Source of the DNA: JAYEJW01 sp034716535
GTDB lineage: Bacteria; Pseudomonadota; Gammaproteobacteria; Chromatiales; Chromatiaceae
Direction of reading: 5' to 3'
Assembly: GCA_034716535.1 (NCBI GenBank)
Contig: JAYEJW010000243.1
Coordinates: forward strand, 7,797 to 71,796
DNA length: 64,000 nt
In this document: positions 8,009 to 17,131 of the stretch, piece by piece
Layout of the letters: each line of letters begins with the position of its first letter
How positions within the stretch are numbered: the stretch's first letter is position 1
Made by a program: the position numbers and the translations under genes
The notes under the pieces: model-generated
Databases searched by the model: none
The model's input: the letters and a program-made list of their open reading frames with translations, nothing else
Told to the model about the DNA's origin: nothing

Positions 8009-8422
8009 TCAGCCGAGCTCGTCCGCGCCGATCTTCTGCATCAGGCCGAAGCTCTTGACGAAGGGGCCGGCCATGCGCGGGTCCTTCATCATTGCCTTGT
8101 AGTCACCGACCTTGAACTTGAGCTTGCCGGTCGCATAGGAGGTGCCCAGCCCCATCATGCCGATGCCCTTCTTCACCCACTTGAGCCAGTCATCCATATC
8201 GGCACGCATATCCCAATCGGCGGTCTCGCCGTTCCAGTCGCCCGCACGTGTACACACGCCGTTTTCAACGACAAAGACCCCGCGGGGGTTGTCCTCGTTC
8301 TTGAACCCGCAGCAGATCACGGAGTTGAAACCGATCTCGGCCAACTTGTCCTTGACCCCGGGATCGCCGTTCCAGGCGTCCATGAGCTGCTTCATCCACT
8401 CGTCGGAAAAAAGTGCGGCCAT
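8009..8422 (-). CDS. SCP2 sterol-transfer-like small protein
   Basis: A soluble protein of 137 residues. The pattern GVFVVENGVCTRAGDWNG, then ADWDMRADMDDWLKWVKKGIGMMGLG and GKLKFKVGDYKAMMKDP is that of SCP2-type lipid-binding folds: strands, a central helix, then a strand with the lysine-rich KLKFKVGD. Function in bacteria is poorly known; binding a lipid or fatty ligand is likely. The reading frame is open upstream to 8611, but the ATG at 8422 has GGAGG at a good distance and the protein homologous part starts here. It is monocistronic, with its own terminator at 7964-7983. Confidence 0.7.
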   Translation of the reverse strand: MAALFSDEWMKQLMDAWNGDPGVKDKLAEIGFNSVICCGFKNEDNPRGVFVVENGVCTRAGDWNGETADWDMRADMDDWLKWVKKGIGMMGLGTSYATGKLKFKVGDYKAMMKDPRMAGPFVKSFGLMQKIGADELG

Positions 8423-8761
8423 TTCGTTTTGTCCTCCAGGTACGCGGTAACAGGCGCCGCCGCGCACGGGTCGGCTACGGCGGCAGGGGGTACTGTTGTG
8501 GTTTTGACGCGGGTGGCGCCGCGCCTTAGCCATGCGAATTCTAACAGGATGGCGGAAAAAGCATATGCGTAGAGCCCCTCTTTTCGCCCCTGACGCGCGG
8601 TGGCGACGCAATTTAATGATTTTGAAAGTGAAAAAGCGCGTCTGGGATGCTGTACGGGGATCTGTACTTGCTGTTGGGAGAGACTCTGCTCACGGAGGAC
8701 TTCTCCGTCGGGGACAAACGGACGCGAGGCGAGCATTTCGCGCAGACTTGTGCGCCGACCG
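8423..8761. other. Intergenic region between ppx and the SCP2-like gene
   Basis: No supported gene. A TTAGAAT word on the minus strand near 8540 is a possible -10 element for the SCP2-like gene. A 5-bp stem CGGAG/CTCCG at about 8695-8709 lies downstream of ppx's neighbourhood but has no T tract. Open frames here have arginine-rich, unlikely protein sequences. Confidence 0.45.
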
Positions 8762-10282
8762 CTAAGCGAATTCGAGCTTGAGTCCCGCCGCCTTCAGGCG
8801 CTCTGCCTCCTGCTCCAACTCCAGGCGGGTTAAGGGGTGCTGCTCCAACCAGTCGTCGGGAAAATCGAGTCGCAGCCGCTCGCCGATGGCGCTGAGCATG
8901 GGATGCGGCTTGTTGGTGGGGGACCGCCCCCTGTGCAGCAGTACCGCCAGGCGCAGGATGACGCATAGGTGCCGCGCGCAGTCCTGTACTGGCCGTGGCA
9001 GGCCGAGGAACTCCTGAACCGGGAACTTGCGTCGGTGCCCGAGCACGAGGGCCGCGAGCACGGCCTGCTCCTGACGGGTGAAGCCGGAGAGGTCCGCGTT
9101 ACGTAGGAGGTAGGCGCCGTGCTTCTGATACTGGCTGTGCGCAACCATGAGCCCGATCTCAAACAGGCGTGCCGACCAGCCGAGGATGCTGGGGTAGTTG
9201 GGGTTGTCTAGAGACCAGGCCTGGGCGACTTGGCCGAACAGAGAGAGCGCCGTGGTCTGCACCCGGGCGGCGTGGTCCTCGTCGATCCCGAAGCGCTGGC
9301 TCAGGGAGCTGACGGTGCGCTCGCGCACGTCTTCGTGGCGGATGCGGCCCATCATCTCGTAGATGAGCCCTTCGCGCAGCGCCTCGTCCGAGACCTGTAT
9401 GTGCTCGATACCGAGATTGGTGAACAGTGACCGCAACACCGCGACACCGCCGGCGAAGACGGGTTTGCGCTCTTCGGCCAGACCTTTGAGGTCGATGTCC
9501 GAGGCATTGCCGAAGTTGATCAGGGCCTTGCGTAGATTCGTGAGGGAGTCGGCCGAGATGCCGTCCTGGCACCAGCCTTGAGCCGCCACGACGGCGGCGA
9601 TGGCCTTAATGGTGCCGGAGCTGCCGACCGCGTTGCGCCAGCCCGAATGGCGGAAAAGCTCTCGAACGGGCCGCACTTCCAGCGCCCCTGCGAGCTCGGC
9701 TCTGTCCATGCTCTTCGCCGTGATCTTGCCGCTCGGGAACTGCTGGCGCGACATGCTCACGCAACCCATGTGCAGGCTTTCGCGCAGCCTCGGGGTGAAA
9801 CCTTCCCCGACGATGAGCTCGGTGCTGCCGCCGCCGATATCCACCACCAACCGCCGCTCGTCTCCCGCCGCCAACCCGTTGGCGACCCCCAGATAGATCA
9901 AGCGCGCCTCTTCCCGGCCGGCGATGACGTCGATGGGATGACCCAATGCCCGTTCGGCGTGCTCCAGGAACCCCGTCTCGGGGCGCACCTGGCGCAGGGT
10001 GTTGGTCCCTACGGCGAGCACGCTGCCCGACGGCATACCGCGCAGACGCTGGCCGAAACGCTCCAGGCAGGCGAGCGCCCGCTCCGCAACTTCGGGGCGC
10101 AAGAGCTTGTTCTCGGTGAGCCCCTCACCCAGGCGCACCATCTCCTTTATGCGATCGATCGCCTGCAGGTGTCCTTCATTGACCCGGGCAACGATCATGT
10201 GAAAACTGTTGGAACCCAGGTCGATCGCCGCCACCGTCTCAGGAAGGGACGCTTCGATGCGTTGGGAGGGCTCTGCAGGCAT
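8762..10282 (-). CDS. ppx: Exopolyphosphatase (Ppx/GppA family)
   Basis: Releases terminal phosphate from polyphosphate; GppA members also cleave pppGpp. The protein has about 506 residues, close to E. coli Ppx (513). The ASKHA-type phosphate loops are clear: AAIDLGSNSFHMIVARV near the start, VDIGGGSTELIVGEG near residue 150, and GSSGTIKAIA further on. A C-terminal HD-like helical domain follows (FEIGLMVAHSQYQKHGAYLLRN). The frame could begin at 10342, but the ATG at 10282 gives the expected N-terminus and I prefer it. Ppx and GppA are hard to separate by eye, and the longer length and full C-terminal domain favour Ppx. No ppk is adjacent. Confidence 0.9.
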   Translation of the reverse strand: MPAEPSQRIEASLPETVAAIDLGSNSFHMIVARVNEGHLQAIDRIKEMVRLGEGLTENKLLRPEVAERALACLERFGQRLRGMPSGSVLAVGTNTLRQVRPETGFLEHAERALGHPIDVIAGREEARLIYLGVANGLAAGDERRLVVDIGGGSTELIVGEGFTPRLRESLHMGCVSMSRQQFPSGKITAKSMDRAELAGALEVRPVRELFRHSGWRNAVGSSGTIKAIAAVVAAQGWCQDGISADSLTNLRKALINFGNASDIDLKGLAEERKPVFAGGVAVLRSLFTNLGIEHIQVSDEALREGLIYEMMGRIRHEDVRERTVSSLSQRFGIDEDHAARVQTTALSLFGQVAQAWSLDNPNYPSILGWSARLFEIGLMVAHSQYQKHGAYLLRNADLSGFTRQEQAVLAALVLGHRRKFPVQEFLGLPRPVQDCARHLCVILRLAVLLHRGRSPTNKPHPMLSAIGERLRLDFPDDWLEQHPLTRLELEQEAERLKAAGLKLEFA

Positions 10283-10385
10283 AGGTTTTCTCGGCGTGAA
10301 AAACGGTGCGGATGGTACCAGGATCGCCCCGGAAGAAGACACAGTAACCAGGATTCGTTAGTGACACGGCCACGGGGGGCTGAAG

Positions 10386-10739
10386 ATGGTGAAAGAAAGT
10401 CGGCTAGGTGCAGATTCCGGCGTTTCCTGCCCGTTGCCTCAGGCGCCGGATTTTTCGGGTATCACCTTGGTGAAGCTGCATCCGAGACCGGTGCTCGCCG
10501 ATTACCTGGCAGCGATGCAGCTGGCGAACGCGGAGGCGGCCGAGCGTCTGGGAGACTATATGTTGCTGTCCTGGTACGACCGCGATCGCGACTTCGAATC
10601 GCCGCAGCATTCGAGCGAGTGCCACCAAGCGAGCGCGGTCCCCGGCTACGTGGACTACGGCATACATCACGGGGCCACCTTGATGGTAGACATTGAGGAC
10701 GGGCGCTTCGTCTTCTTCTATCTGCCGGTCTCTATCTAG
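10386..10739 (+). CDS. Conserved-looking small hypothetical protein
   Basis: A 117-residue protein with no signal peptide or membrane segment. It has a well-structured mixed sequence: ITLVKLHPRPVLADYLAAM, YMLLSWYDRDRDFESPQ, ending in DIEDGRFVFFYLPV. GGGGGCTGAAG precedes the ATG, and it starts about 100 bp from the divergent ppx. The codon pattern and amino acid mix look real. I do not recognise the family with certainty, so no function is given. The histidine and cysteine cluster HSSECHQ near residue 76 could bind metal, but this is only a thought. Confidence 0.75.
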   Translation: MVKESRLGADSGVSCPLPQAPDFSGITLVKLHPRPVLADYLAAMQLANAEAAERLGDYMLLSWYDRDRDFESPQHSSECHQASAVPGYVDYGIHHGATLMVDIEDGRFVFFYLPVSI

Positions 10740-10884
10740 TTTTGGATTCCGGACGCTTTAACCATTCGGGTAGACGCTGAACTCATGACCGGAGCGCCCA
10801 GCACCACGCCTTCGCGCGCAAGGGTGCTCCGCTGGAGAACCGGTTGGAGAACCTCTACAGCCTGATGCCGCGAGGAGAGAAACC

Positions 10885-10922
10885 GCAAGACGGGGGCGTT
10901 TGTTTCGCCGTCCCCGTCTTGC
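10885..10922. terminator. Terminator-like hairpin between convergent genes
   Basis: An 11-bp perfect stem, GCAAGACGGGG (10885-10895) and CCCCGTCTTGC (10912-10922), with an inner GGCG/CGCC pairing. It lies between the convergent hypothetical gene (ends 10739) and the RRM gene (ends 10962). There is no T run, so it may be a processing or rho-assisted end for both. Confidence 0.6.
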
Positions 10923-10961
10923 GCGGCAGTCACGCCGGTCCGGCGCTGCTGCCGCCTAGAA

Positions 10962-11234
10962 TCACCACCGTGGTCCGCGTGAAGGACGCTCGCCGCGGGG
11001 TTTGGCCTGGTTGACTTTGATGGTGCGGCCCTTCAGGGCCGTCTCGTTCAGCCCCTTGATGGCGGCATCTGCCTCCGCGTTGTTCGACATCTCGACGAAG
11101 CCGAAGCCTTTGGATTGGCCGGAGAATTTGTCGGTGATCACGCTGACGCTGGAGATTTCACCATAGGCCGCGAAAGCCTGCTTCAGATCGTCTTCGGTAA
11201 CGCTGTAAGCCAGATTGCCTACGTAAATGTTCAT
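10962..11234 (-). CDS. RRM-domain RNA-binding protein
   Basis: A single RNA recognition motif of 90 residues: RNP2 IYVGNL at residues 3-8 and RNP1 KGFGFVEM near residue 43, ending in a short Arg/Pro/Gly-rich tail. Bacterial proteins of this type bind single-stranded RNA and are often induced by cold. The ATG at 11234 is preferred to the TTG directly before it. It follows the rhlE helicase gene on the same strand after a 183-bp gap that is AT-richer than the surroundings and can hold its own promoter and long leader. An RNA-binding protein next to a DEAD-box helicase suggests joint work in RNA remodelling. Confidence 0.93.
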   Translation of the reverse strand: MNIYVGNLAYSVTEDDLKQAFAAYGEISSVSVITDKFSGQSKGFGFVEMSNNAEADAAIKGLNETALKGRTIKVNQAKPRGERPSRGPRW

Positions 11235-11417
11235 CAAGTTTCGCTCTCTTTAGGACTTGTGCATTGGCATAGTGAGAAAACGGTCGAGTAATCAATGCAC
11301 AACTTAAACGACGGTCGAAGGGAACCCCTGAGTATCTCAGCGGTACCCTAAATACAGTATGTGCGCGCCATTTTCAAGGTCAATGAGCCTCATCCGGCGC
11401 TGTTTGGCGTGCAAGAC

Positions 11418-12671
11418 CTATAGGGTGCGGTCGTCGCGACGCCGCTGCTGCCGGCCGGAGCGGTTTCCGCTCCGATTGTTTCGACGACGCGGCGGCGCGT
11501 CAGAATGCCGTGAAGGCTCCGCTGTACCTGTGCGGCTGCCGCCGAGCAGCTCAAAGCCGTCGACGTGCTGCAGCGGGATGTCCCGCCGCAGCAACCGCTG
11601 GATGTCGATGAGCATCTTGTTCTCCTCCGGACTGACCAGGGACAAGGCGGTGCCGTCGGCTCCTGCGCGGCCGGTACGGCCGATTCGGTGGACGTAGTCC
11701 TCAGGCACGTTGGGCAGCTCGAAGTTGACCACGTGAGGCAGGCGGTCGATGTCCAGACCGCGGGCGGCGATGTCGGTGGCCACCAGGGCGCGGACCTCAC
11801 CCTGCTTGAAGTCCCGCAGGGCACGCGTGCGGGCGCTCTGACTCTTGTTACCGTGGATGGCAGCAGCGCTGATGCCGTCGCGCACGAGTTGATCCGAGAG
11901 CCGGTTGGCGCCGTGTTTGGTGCGGGTGAAGACCAGTACCTGCTCCCAGCTGCCGCTATGGATCAGGTGTGAGAGCAGCTCGCGTTTGCGCCCCTTTTCC
12001 ACCGGGTGTGCGACCTGGCTCACGCCCTCGGCGGCGGTGTTGCGGTGGGCCACCTCGATAAGGACCGGGTCGCGCAGCAGACGGTTGGCGAGCTGCTCGA
12101 TCTCTCGAGAGTAGGTGGCCGAGAATAACAGGTTCTGGCGCGTTTTGGGGAGCAGGGCCAGAATGCGGCGGATGTCGTGGATGAAACCCATGTCCAGCAT
12201 CCGGTCCGCCTCGTCCAGCACCAGGATCTCGATGCGGGACAGGTCCAGGGTCCGCCGGCCGGCATGGTCCAGCAGTCGGCCCGGCGTGGCCACTACAAGA
12301 TCCACGCCGCGGCGTAGGCGATCGATCTGCGGCTGCATGCCGACGCCGCCGAAGATAACGGCCGAGCGAAGAGGCAGATGCTTGCCATAGGTGTGCACGC
12401 TCTCACTCACCTGGGCGGCCAGCTCCCGGGTCGGGGTCAGCACTAGGGCGCGTGGGTGACGGGTCCTGTTTGGACTCTGATTCAGCAACTGCAGCATCGG
12501 CAGCGTGAAGGCGGCAGTCTTGCCGGTGCCGGTCTGTGCCCCGGCGAGGATATCCTTCCCGGCGCGGACCTCGGGGATGGCCCGGGCCTGGATCGGCGTG
12601 GGATTGGCATAGCCTTGCGCGGCTACGGCGCGCAGCAGTTCGGCCGATAGGCCGAGAGATTCGAATGACAT
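11418..12671 (-). CDS. rhlE: DEAD-box RNA helicase RhlE
   Basis: ATP-dependent RNA helicase of 417 residues acting in ribosome assembly and RNA turnover. Q motif YANPTPIQ, Walker A AQTGTGKT at 44-51, DEAD box in [15 protein letters not shown] in LFSATYS, and the [10 protein letters not shown] motif VI are all present. The tail is short, basic and Arg/Asn-rich. Length and the MSFESLGL opening match RhlE rather than SrmB or DbpA. The start codon at 12671 has AGGAG four to five bases upstream, and that Shine-Dalgarno is inside a hairpin (12677-12698), which implies translational control. Confidence 0.93.
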   Translation of the reverse strand: MSFESLGLSAELLRAVAAQGYANPTPIQARAIPEVRAGKDILAGAQTGTGKTAAFTLPMLQLLNQSPNRTRHPRALVLTPTRELAAQVSESVHTYGKHLPLRSAVIFGGVGMQPQIDRLRRGVDLVVATPGRLLDHAGRRTLDLSRIEILVLDEADRMLDMGFIHDIRRILALLPKTRQNLLFSATYSREIEQLANRLLRDPVLIEVAHRNTAAEGVSQVAHPVEKGRKRELLSHLIHSGSWEQVLVFTRTKHGANRLSDQLVRDGISAAAIHGNKSQSARTRALRDFKQGEVRALVATDIAARGLDIDRLPHVVNFELPNVPEDYVHRIGRTGRAGADGTALSLVSPEENKMLIDIQRLLRRDIPLQHVDGFELLGGSRTGTAEPSRHSDAPPRRRNNRSGNRSGRQQRRRDDRTL

Positions 12672-12676
12672 GGTGC

Positions 12677-12698
12677 TCCTGGGTCGGCCTACCCAGGA
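12677..12698 (-). promoter_or_regulatory. Hairpin that sequesters the rhlE ribosome binding site
   Basis: In the mRNA sense, TCCTGGGT, a 6-nt loop AGGCCG, then ACCCAGGA form a perfect 8-bp stem. The last four bases, AGGA, are the Shine-Dalgarno of rhlE, six bases from the start codon. Such a stem blocks ribosome entry until melted. RhlE itself could open it, giving feedback, or it could respond to temperature or a ligand. Confidence 0.7.
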
Positions 12699-12910
12699 TC
12701 ACTGGGCCGGTCTAGGCGGGATGACGATAGACGTTCGGGATGAGCCTGAAAAGGAGGGAATCAACCGCGAGACGGGTGCGCAGACCGGACAGCGCATAAT
12801 CAGGGCGCGAGTATAACCGACAAGGACATTTGGTAAACAGAAATATTCCCAACGGCCCTGCCAGGCGTTTGGATTCGTCGTGGGCGCTGAGGAGCCCGGC
12901 GCGCTCGGAC

Positions 12911-14035
12911 TCAAGAGGTGGTGGGGGAGGGGACTCCGAGTGCCTCCAGATAGTGGTGCGCGCTCTTGGCCTGGTTGTAGTCGGCCACCGCGGCCTTCAG
13001 GGTCTCGGGGGACAGGCGCCGGTCCAGTGTTTCAGCCATGGCCCGAGCGAGCGCTTCCACGTCTCCCACGGGGACCAGCGGGCCGAAGCGACCGCCGTCC
13101 AACAGCTCCCGCGGTCCGCTCGGGCAGTCCGTGGACACCACGGGCGTGCCGAGTGCCATGGCCTCGGTGAGCACGTTGGGGGAGCCTTCCCAGGCGGAGG
13201 AGAGCACGAAGAGCGCCGCTCTGGCGACGAACGGAAAGGGGTTGCGCTGGAAGCCGGGCAGGTCCACATCCTCGCCAAGGTCCAGCTCTGCAATGAGCCT
13301 CTGCAGACCCTCCCGGCCACCGCCTTCCCCCAGGATGACGAGTCGGCTGGGGCGCTGCTCCCTGATCCGGGCGAAAGAACGGATCAGGGTCGGGAAGTCT
13401 TTCTGGCGCTGGAAGCGTCCCGCGCCCAGGATCACCGGCGGTTGCCCTTGCTCGAACCAGGGGTGGGGGCAGGGCTCTGCGGCCAGGTCCATGAGCTCCG
13501 GTGTGATGACGGGGTTTCGGATGACCCGGATGCGGTCCCGCGGCATGTGCGCGACGGTGGCCGTGTCCTCGGCGACCCCTTCCGAGACCGCGACGATCTG
13601 ATCCACTTTCGGATACAGCCAGCGGATCGGCAGGTATCGCAGCCAGCGTTCCGGAGGCGACTTGTCTGCCATGGCAGTGGACAGGTTGGTGCCGAGGCGC
13701 ATGAGGATGGGGGTATCGGTACCGGCCAGGCGGCGCGCCAGCACGGCCGCGCGTCCCGCCCTGTCTTTGGCGGCCAAGAGGGCCGCTGGGCGACGCTCGC
13801 GCAGGTAACGCGCGAGGGCCGGCAGGGCGAGGAAGGTATGATCTGTCTTGAGGCGAACGACATTCACCTCCGGTGGGAGCCGCTCCAGGTGCGGACTCTG
13901 GGCGCGCACCAGCACTAGATCTACGGCCCGTCCCAGGTCCACGAAGCCGCGGATCAGGCTCACGACCATGCGCTCCACCCCGCCGGTCCCGGAGAAAGAA
14001 ACAAAGACGGCGATGGGGCGGTTCTTTCCGGACAT
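12911..14035 (-). CDS. Group 1 (GT4) glycosyltransferase
   Basis: Retaining glycosyltransferase of 374 residues with a GT-B fold. The N-terminal donor-side loop GTGGVERMV near residue 17 and the C-terminal GRFQRQKDFPTLI, ILGEGGGREGL, and SAWEGSPNVLTEAMALGTPVVSTDCPSG with the EX7E motif are hallmarks. It probably adds a sugar to a lipopolysaccharide or capsule intermediate on the cytoplasmic face. It is divergent from a polytopic GT83-type gene 105 bp away, which supports a cell-surface glycan role. Donor and acceptor cannot be told. Confidence 0.9.
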   Translation of the reverse strand: MSGKNRPIAVFVSFSGTGGVERMVVSLIRGFVDLGRAVDLVLVRAQSPHLERLPPEVNVVRLKTDHTFLALPALARYLRERRPAALLAAKDRAGRAAVLARRLAGTDTPILMRLGTNLSTAMADKSPPERWLRYLPIRWLYPKVDQIVAVSEGVAEDTATVAHMPRDRIRVIRNPVITPELMDLAAEPCPHPWFEQGQPPVILGAGRFQRQKDFPTLIRSFARIREQRPSRLVILGEGGGREGLQRLIAELDLGEDVDLPGFQRNPFPFVARAALFVLSSAWEGSPNVLTEAMALGTPVVSTDCPSGPRELLDGGRFGPLVPVGDVEALARAMAETLDRRLSPETLKAAVADYNQAKSAHHYLEALGVPSPTTS

Positions 14036-14140
14036 GTTCAGCGTCGTTGCGGCGGACCTTTACTCGCGGCATTCTAACGAAGACCTTGCGGTCCCTGTGC
14101 TATATTCCAGCGCCTGCCGCACTTCAGCCCTCCACACGCC

Positions 14141-15826
14141 ATGAGCGACCCTGCAGCGCCTGTCGTCCAGAACGAGTACAAGCCGGCCTGGACCCTGCTC
14201 GTCGGCGTGCTCCTGATCGCCGCCGCCTACCTCTTCCCGGGACTTGTTGGCCACGATCCCTGGAAGCAGGATGAGGCCTATTCCTTCGGCATCATCTACA
14301 ACATGTACGACACGGGGGATCTGGTCGTTCCCACCCTAGCGGCGGATCCCTTCATGGAAAAGCCGCCGGCCTATTACATCACCGCGACCGGAATGGTCCA
14401 TCTGCTGGACGACTGGCTTCCCCTGCACGACGCCGCACGGCTGACGACAGCCATCTATCTCGGACTCGCCTTCCTGTTCACGGGGCTCCTGGCCCACGCC
14501 ACCTGGGGGCGCGGCTACGGCGCGCTCGGCGTGCTGTTTCTTATCTCCACCTTGGGCCTGCTACAGCACGGCCACTACATGATCACCGATATCGCCTTGA
14601 CGGCGGGCATGGCCATGGCGTTTTACGGCCTTCTGCGGGCCCGCGGGAGCGTCGGTTGGGGTGGTCTTTGGTTGGGCACCGGGGCGGGGCTTGCCTTCCT
14701 GTCCAAGGGGCTGTTGGGACCGGGGATTCTAGGGGTGAGCGCATTGCTGCTGGTCATGTTCCGTCCCTGGCGCACGAGCCGCTATGCAAAGGCGTTGATG
14801 GTCGCTGCGGCGGTGGCGCTGCCCTGGCTGCTGATCTGGCCCACGGCGCTGTATCTGGATTCCGAAGAGCTCTTCATGCGCTGGTTCTGGGACAACAACT
14901 TCGGTCGTTATCTGGGATTCGTGGAGCTGGGTCCGCCGTCCAAGGACCTGTTCTGGCTGCGTACCCTGCCCTGGGTGACCTTTCCGACGCTGCTGGTGGC
15001 CCTGTGGACCCTGTGGCGGCGGCGACAGGACGCCTTCGCCAATGACGGAGTGCGCGTCGCGCTTGTCGCCTCCGTGGTGGGCTGGGGGGTACTCTTCGCC
15101 GCCCACACCGCGCGGGATCTCTATGCCATGCCGCTGCTGCCCTTGCTGGCGGTGGTGGCGGCGGGTGCCGTGCGCAGTCTGCCCCGCTGGGTCGTGAGCG
15201 GTATCTACTGGTTCAGCGCCGTCCTGTTCGGGTTGCTGGCGGCTGCCCTGTGGGCACTGTGGCTCTATGGTGTGACCAAGGGTCAGCCGCCGCAGCTCTC
15301 GGTACTTGGAAAGTACCTGCCGCTGGATTTCGAGCCCTCCTGGCGCTGGGGGGCTTTCATCATGGCGCTCGTGCTGCAGATCTGCTGGGCCTGGATTCTC
15401 AGCCGATATCGGCCCGGGCGGCCCGCTGCGCTGCTTGCTTGGCCCGCCGGATTGATTCTGGCGTGGGGCATCGTCGCCACCCTGCACCTGCCCTGGATCG
15501 ATCACGGGAAAAGCTACCGCTCCGTATTCGTCGAGCTGAAACAGGCCCTGCCTGCCGCGTACGATTGCGTTGCCGATCTTCGGGAGATGCGCCTGCGCGA
15601 GTCCGAGCGCGGCATGCTGCACTATGTGGCCGGTGTCACGACCCAGCATATCGAGCGTCCGCAGGACACGGACTGCGACATCATTCTCGTCGAGGCAAGG
15701 CTGCGTACCCATGGGGCCGACGTGGAACTCGGCCCCGGATGGCGCCGCATCTGGGAGGGCCAGCGCCCCGGGGACCGGAGGGATCTGTTCGTTCTTTTCC
15801 AACGCGTCGGGCCGAGCGGCTCTTGA
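14141..15826 (+). CDS. ArnT-like (GT83) polyprenyl-phosphate-sugar glycosyltransferase, integral membrane
   Basis: A polytopic inner-membrane protein of 561 residues with about a dozen hydrophobic segments. The first periplasmic loop GHDPWKQDEAYSFGI carries the acidic residue used by GT-C enzymes, and DPFMEKPPAYYITATGM is the second conserved loop of the ArnT/PMT_2 family. Members move a sugar from undecaprenyl phosphate to a periplasmic acceptor such as lipid A or a protein. No arnA-F genes accompany it, so a specific aminoarabinose role is unproven. A soluble C-terminal domain of about 110 residues follows the last membrane segment. Confidence 0.85.
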   Translation: MSDPAAPVVQNEYKPAWTLLVGVLLIAAAYLFPGLVGHDPWKQDEAYSFGIIYNMYDTGDLVVPTLAADPFMEKPPAYYITATGMVHLLDDWLPLHDAARLTTAIYLGLAFLFTGLLAHATWGRGYGALGVLFLISTLGLLQHGHYMITDIALTAGMAMAFYGLLRARGSVGWGGLWLGTGAGLAFLSKGLLGPGILGVSALLLVMFRPWRTSRYAKALMVAAAVALPWLLIWPTALYLDSEELFMRWFWDNNFGRYLGFVELGPPSKDLFWLRTLPWVTFPTLLVALWTLWRRRQDAFANDGVRVALVASVVGWGVLFAAHTARDLYAMPLLPLLAVVAAGAVRSLPRWVVSGIYWFSAVLFGLLAAALWALWLYGVTKGQPPQLSVLGKYLPLDFEPSWRWGAFIMALVLQICWAWILSRYRPGRPAALLAWPAGLILAWGIVATLHLPWIDHGKSYRSVFVELKQALPAAYDCVADLREMRLRESERGMLHYVAGVTTQHIERPQDTDCDIILVEARLRTHGADVELGPGWRRIWEGQRPGDRRDLFVLFQRVGPSGS

Positions 15827-15980
15827 GGACGCGCTGATATACCTAGCGATTCCTTTGATCCTCTTTGACCTGGAAGCCTTGTTTCGTAACGGATTGGCGC
15901 AAGGTAGACTTTCAATTGCACGAGCGTCGACCAAAGCGCGTAGGCGCAAACAGCCAATGGCTTCTTAACGAAGGTTTCCG

Positions 15981-16958
15981 ATGAGCGATTCCGACCCCCT
16001 CACCGCCCCGTCCCGCTCCACCCCCAAGACCCACCAGCGGGGCAAGGACAAGCTCTCGCGCATTCCGGTCAAGGTGACGCCCTCGGACAAGCCGTTGCGC
16101 AAGCCGTCCTGGATCCGCGCCAAGGCGCCTGTCGGGCCGGGGGTGTCGCGTATCAAACGGCTCCTGCGCGAGAGCAAGCTCTCCACGGTCTGCGAGGAGG
16201 CCATGTGTCCGAACCTGGGGGAGTGCTTCACCCACGGCACCGCCACCTTCATGATTCTGGGGGACGTGTGCACCCGCCGTTGTCCCTTTTGCGACGTGGC
16301 CCACGGTCGGCCCCAGCCCCTCGATCCAGCGGAGCCGGAGCACCTGGCGGAGTCCGTCGCCACCATGGGCCTGCGCTATGTGGTCATCACATCGGTGGAC
16401 CGGGACGATCTGCGTGACGGCGGTGCCGGCCACTTCGCCTCCTGCCTACGGGCCCTGCGGGCCAGGAATCCCGGGATCAGGCTGGAGGTGCTGGTTCCGG
16501 ATTTCCGCGGTCGGGAGGGGGCTGCACTGGATCAGTTCATCGGTGAGGCGGTGCCGGACGTCTTCAACCACAATCTCGAAACCGTGCCACGGCTCTATCG
16601 GCAGGCGCGGCCGGGGGCGGACTACGGTGGCTCGTTGGGTCTTCTTGAGGAGTTCAAGCGCCGCAACCCGGGCGTCCCGACCAAGTCCGGTCTGATGTTG
16701 GGCCTGGGCGAGGAGCGGGAGGAGGTGCTCGCGGTAATGGAGGATCTGCGCTCGCACAGTTGCGATATGCTGACTCTGGGGCAGTATTTACAGCCGAGCC
16801 GGGCGCACCTGCCGGTGGCGCGCTACTGGACGCCCGAGGAGTTCGAGGCGCTGCGTGAGGCCGGAGGGGCCATGGGCTTTTCCAACGTCGCAAGCGGGGC
16901 CATGGTGCGCTCGTCCTACCACGCCGACCGGCAGGCAACAGATATCGTCCGTCCATGA
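15981..16958 (+). CDS. lipA: Lipoyl synthase
   Basis: Radical SAM enzyme that inserts two sulfurs into protein-bound octanoate. The auxiliary cluster ligands are C71, C76 and C82 ([12 protein letters not shown]), the radical SAM ligands C97, C101 and C104 (CTRRCPFC), and the C-terminal RSSYHAD supplies Ser311/312 which ligates the auxiliary cluster. The length of 325 residues is normal. It has a basic N-terminal extension of about 45 residues like other gammaproteobacterial LipA. The usual partner lipB is not beside it. GAAGG lies upstream of the ATG. Confidence 0.96.
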   Translation: MSDSDPLTAPSRSTPKTHQRGKDKLSRIPVKVTPSDKPLRKPSWIRAKAPVGPGVSRIKRLLRESKLSTVCEEAMCPNLGECFTHGTATFMILGDVCTRRCPFCDVAHGRPQPLDPAEPEHLAESVATMGLRYVVITSVDRDDLRDGGAGHFASCLRALRARNPGIRLEVLVPDFRGREGAALDQFIGEAVPDVFNHNLETVPRLYRQARPGADYGGSLGLLEEFKRRNPGVPTKSGLMLGLGEEREEVLAVMEDLRSHSCDMLTLGQYLQPSRAHLPVARYWTPEEFEALREAGGAMGFSNVASGAMVRSSYHADRQATDIVRP

Positions 16959-17131
16959 CACTGCTGGCGATCGCTATCGCCTTTCTGACAGTTGGATTGC
17001 ACTCTACGCGGCCCCGCTGATGACGCTCGCGGCGGTCGTCCTGCTGCTTAGCGTTCTGTTCCGGAACCTCGCGGTTGCGGATGGACACTGGACTGATTAA
17101 GTGGGCTCCCTGTCCGGCTGAGTCATGAACG

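Noticed and set aside
8423..8611. N-terminal extension of the SCP2-like protein
   Set aside because: Arg-rich and unlike the family; the ATG at 8422 has GGAGG at the right distance.
17020..17100. 26-codon membrane-like ORF between lipA and the YdcF-like gene
   Set aside because: No ribosome site and no conservation can be shown; probably chance.
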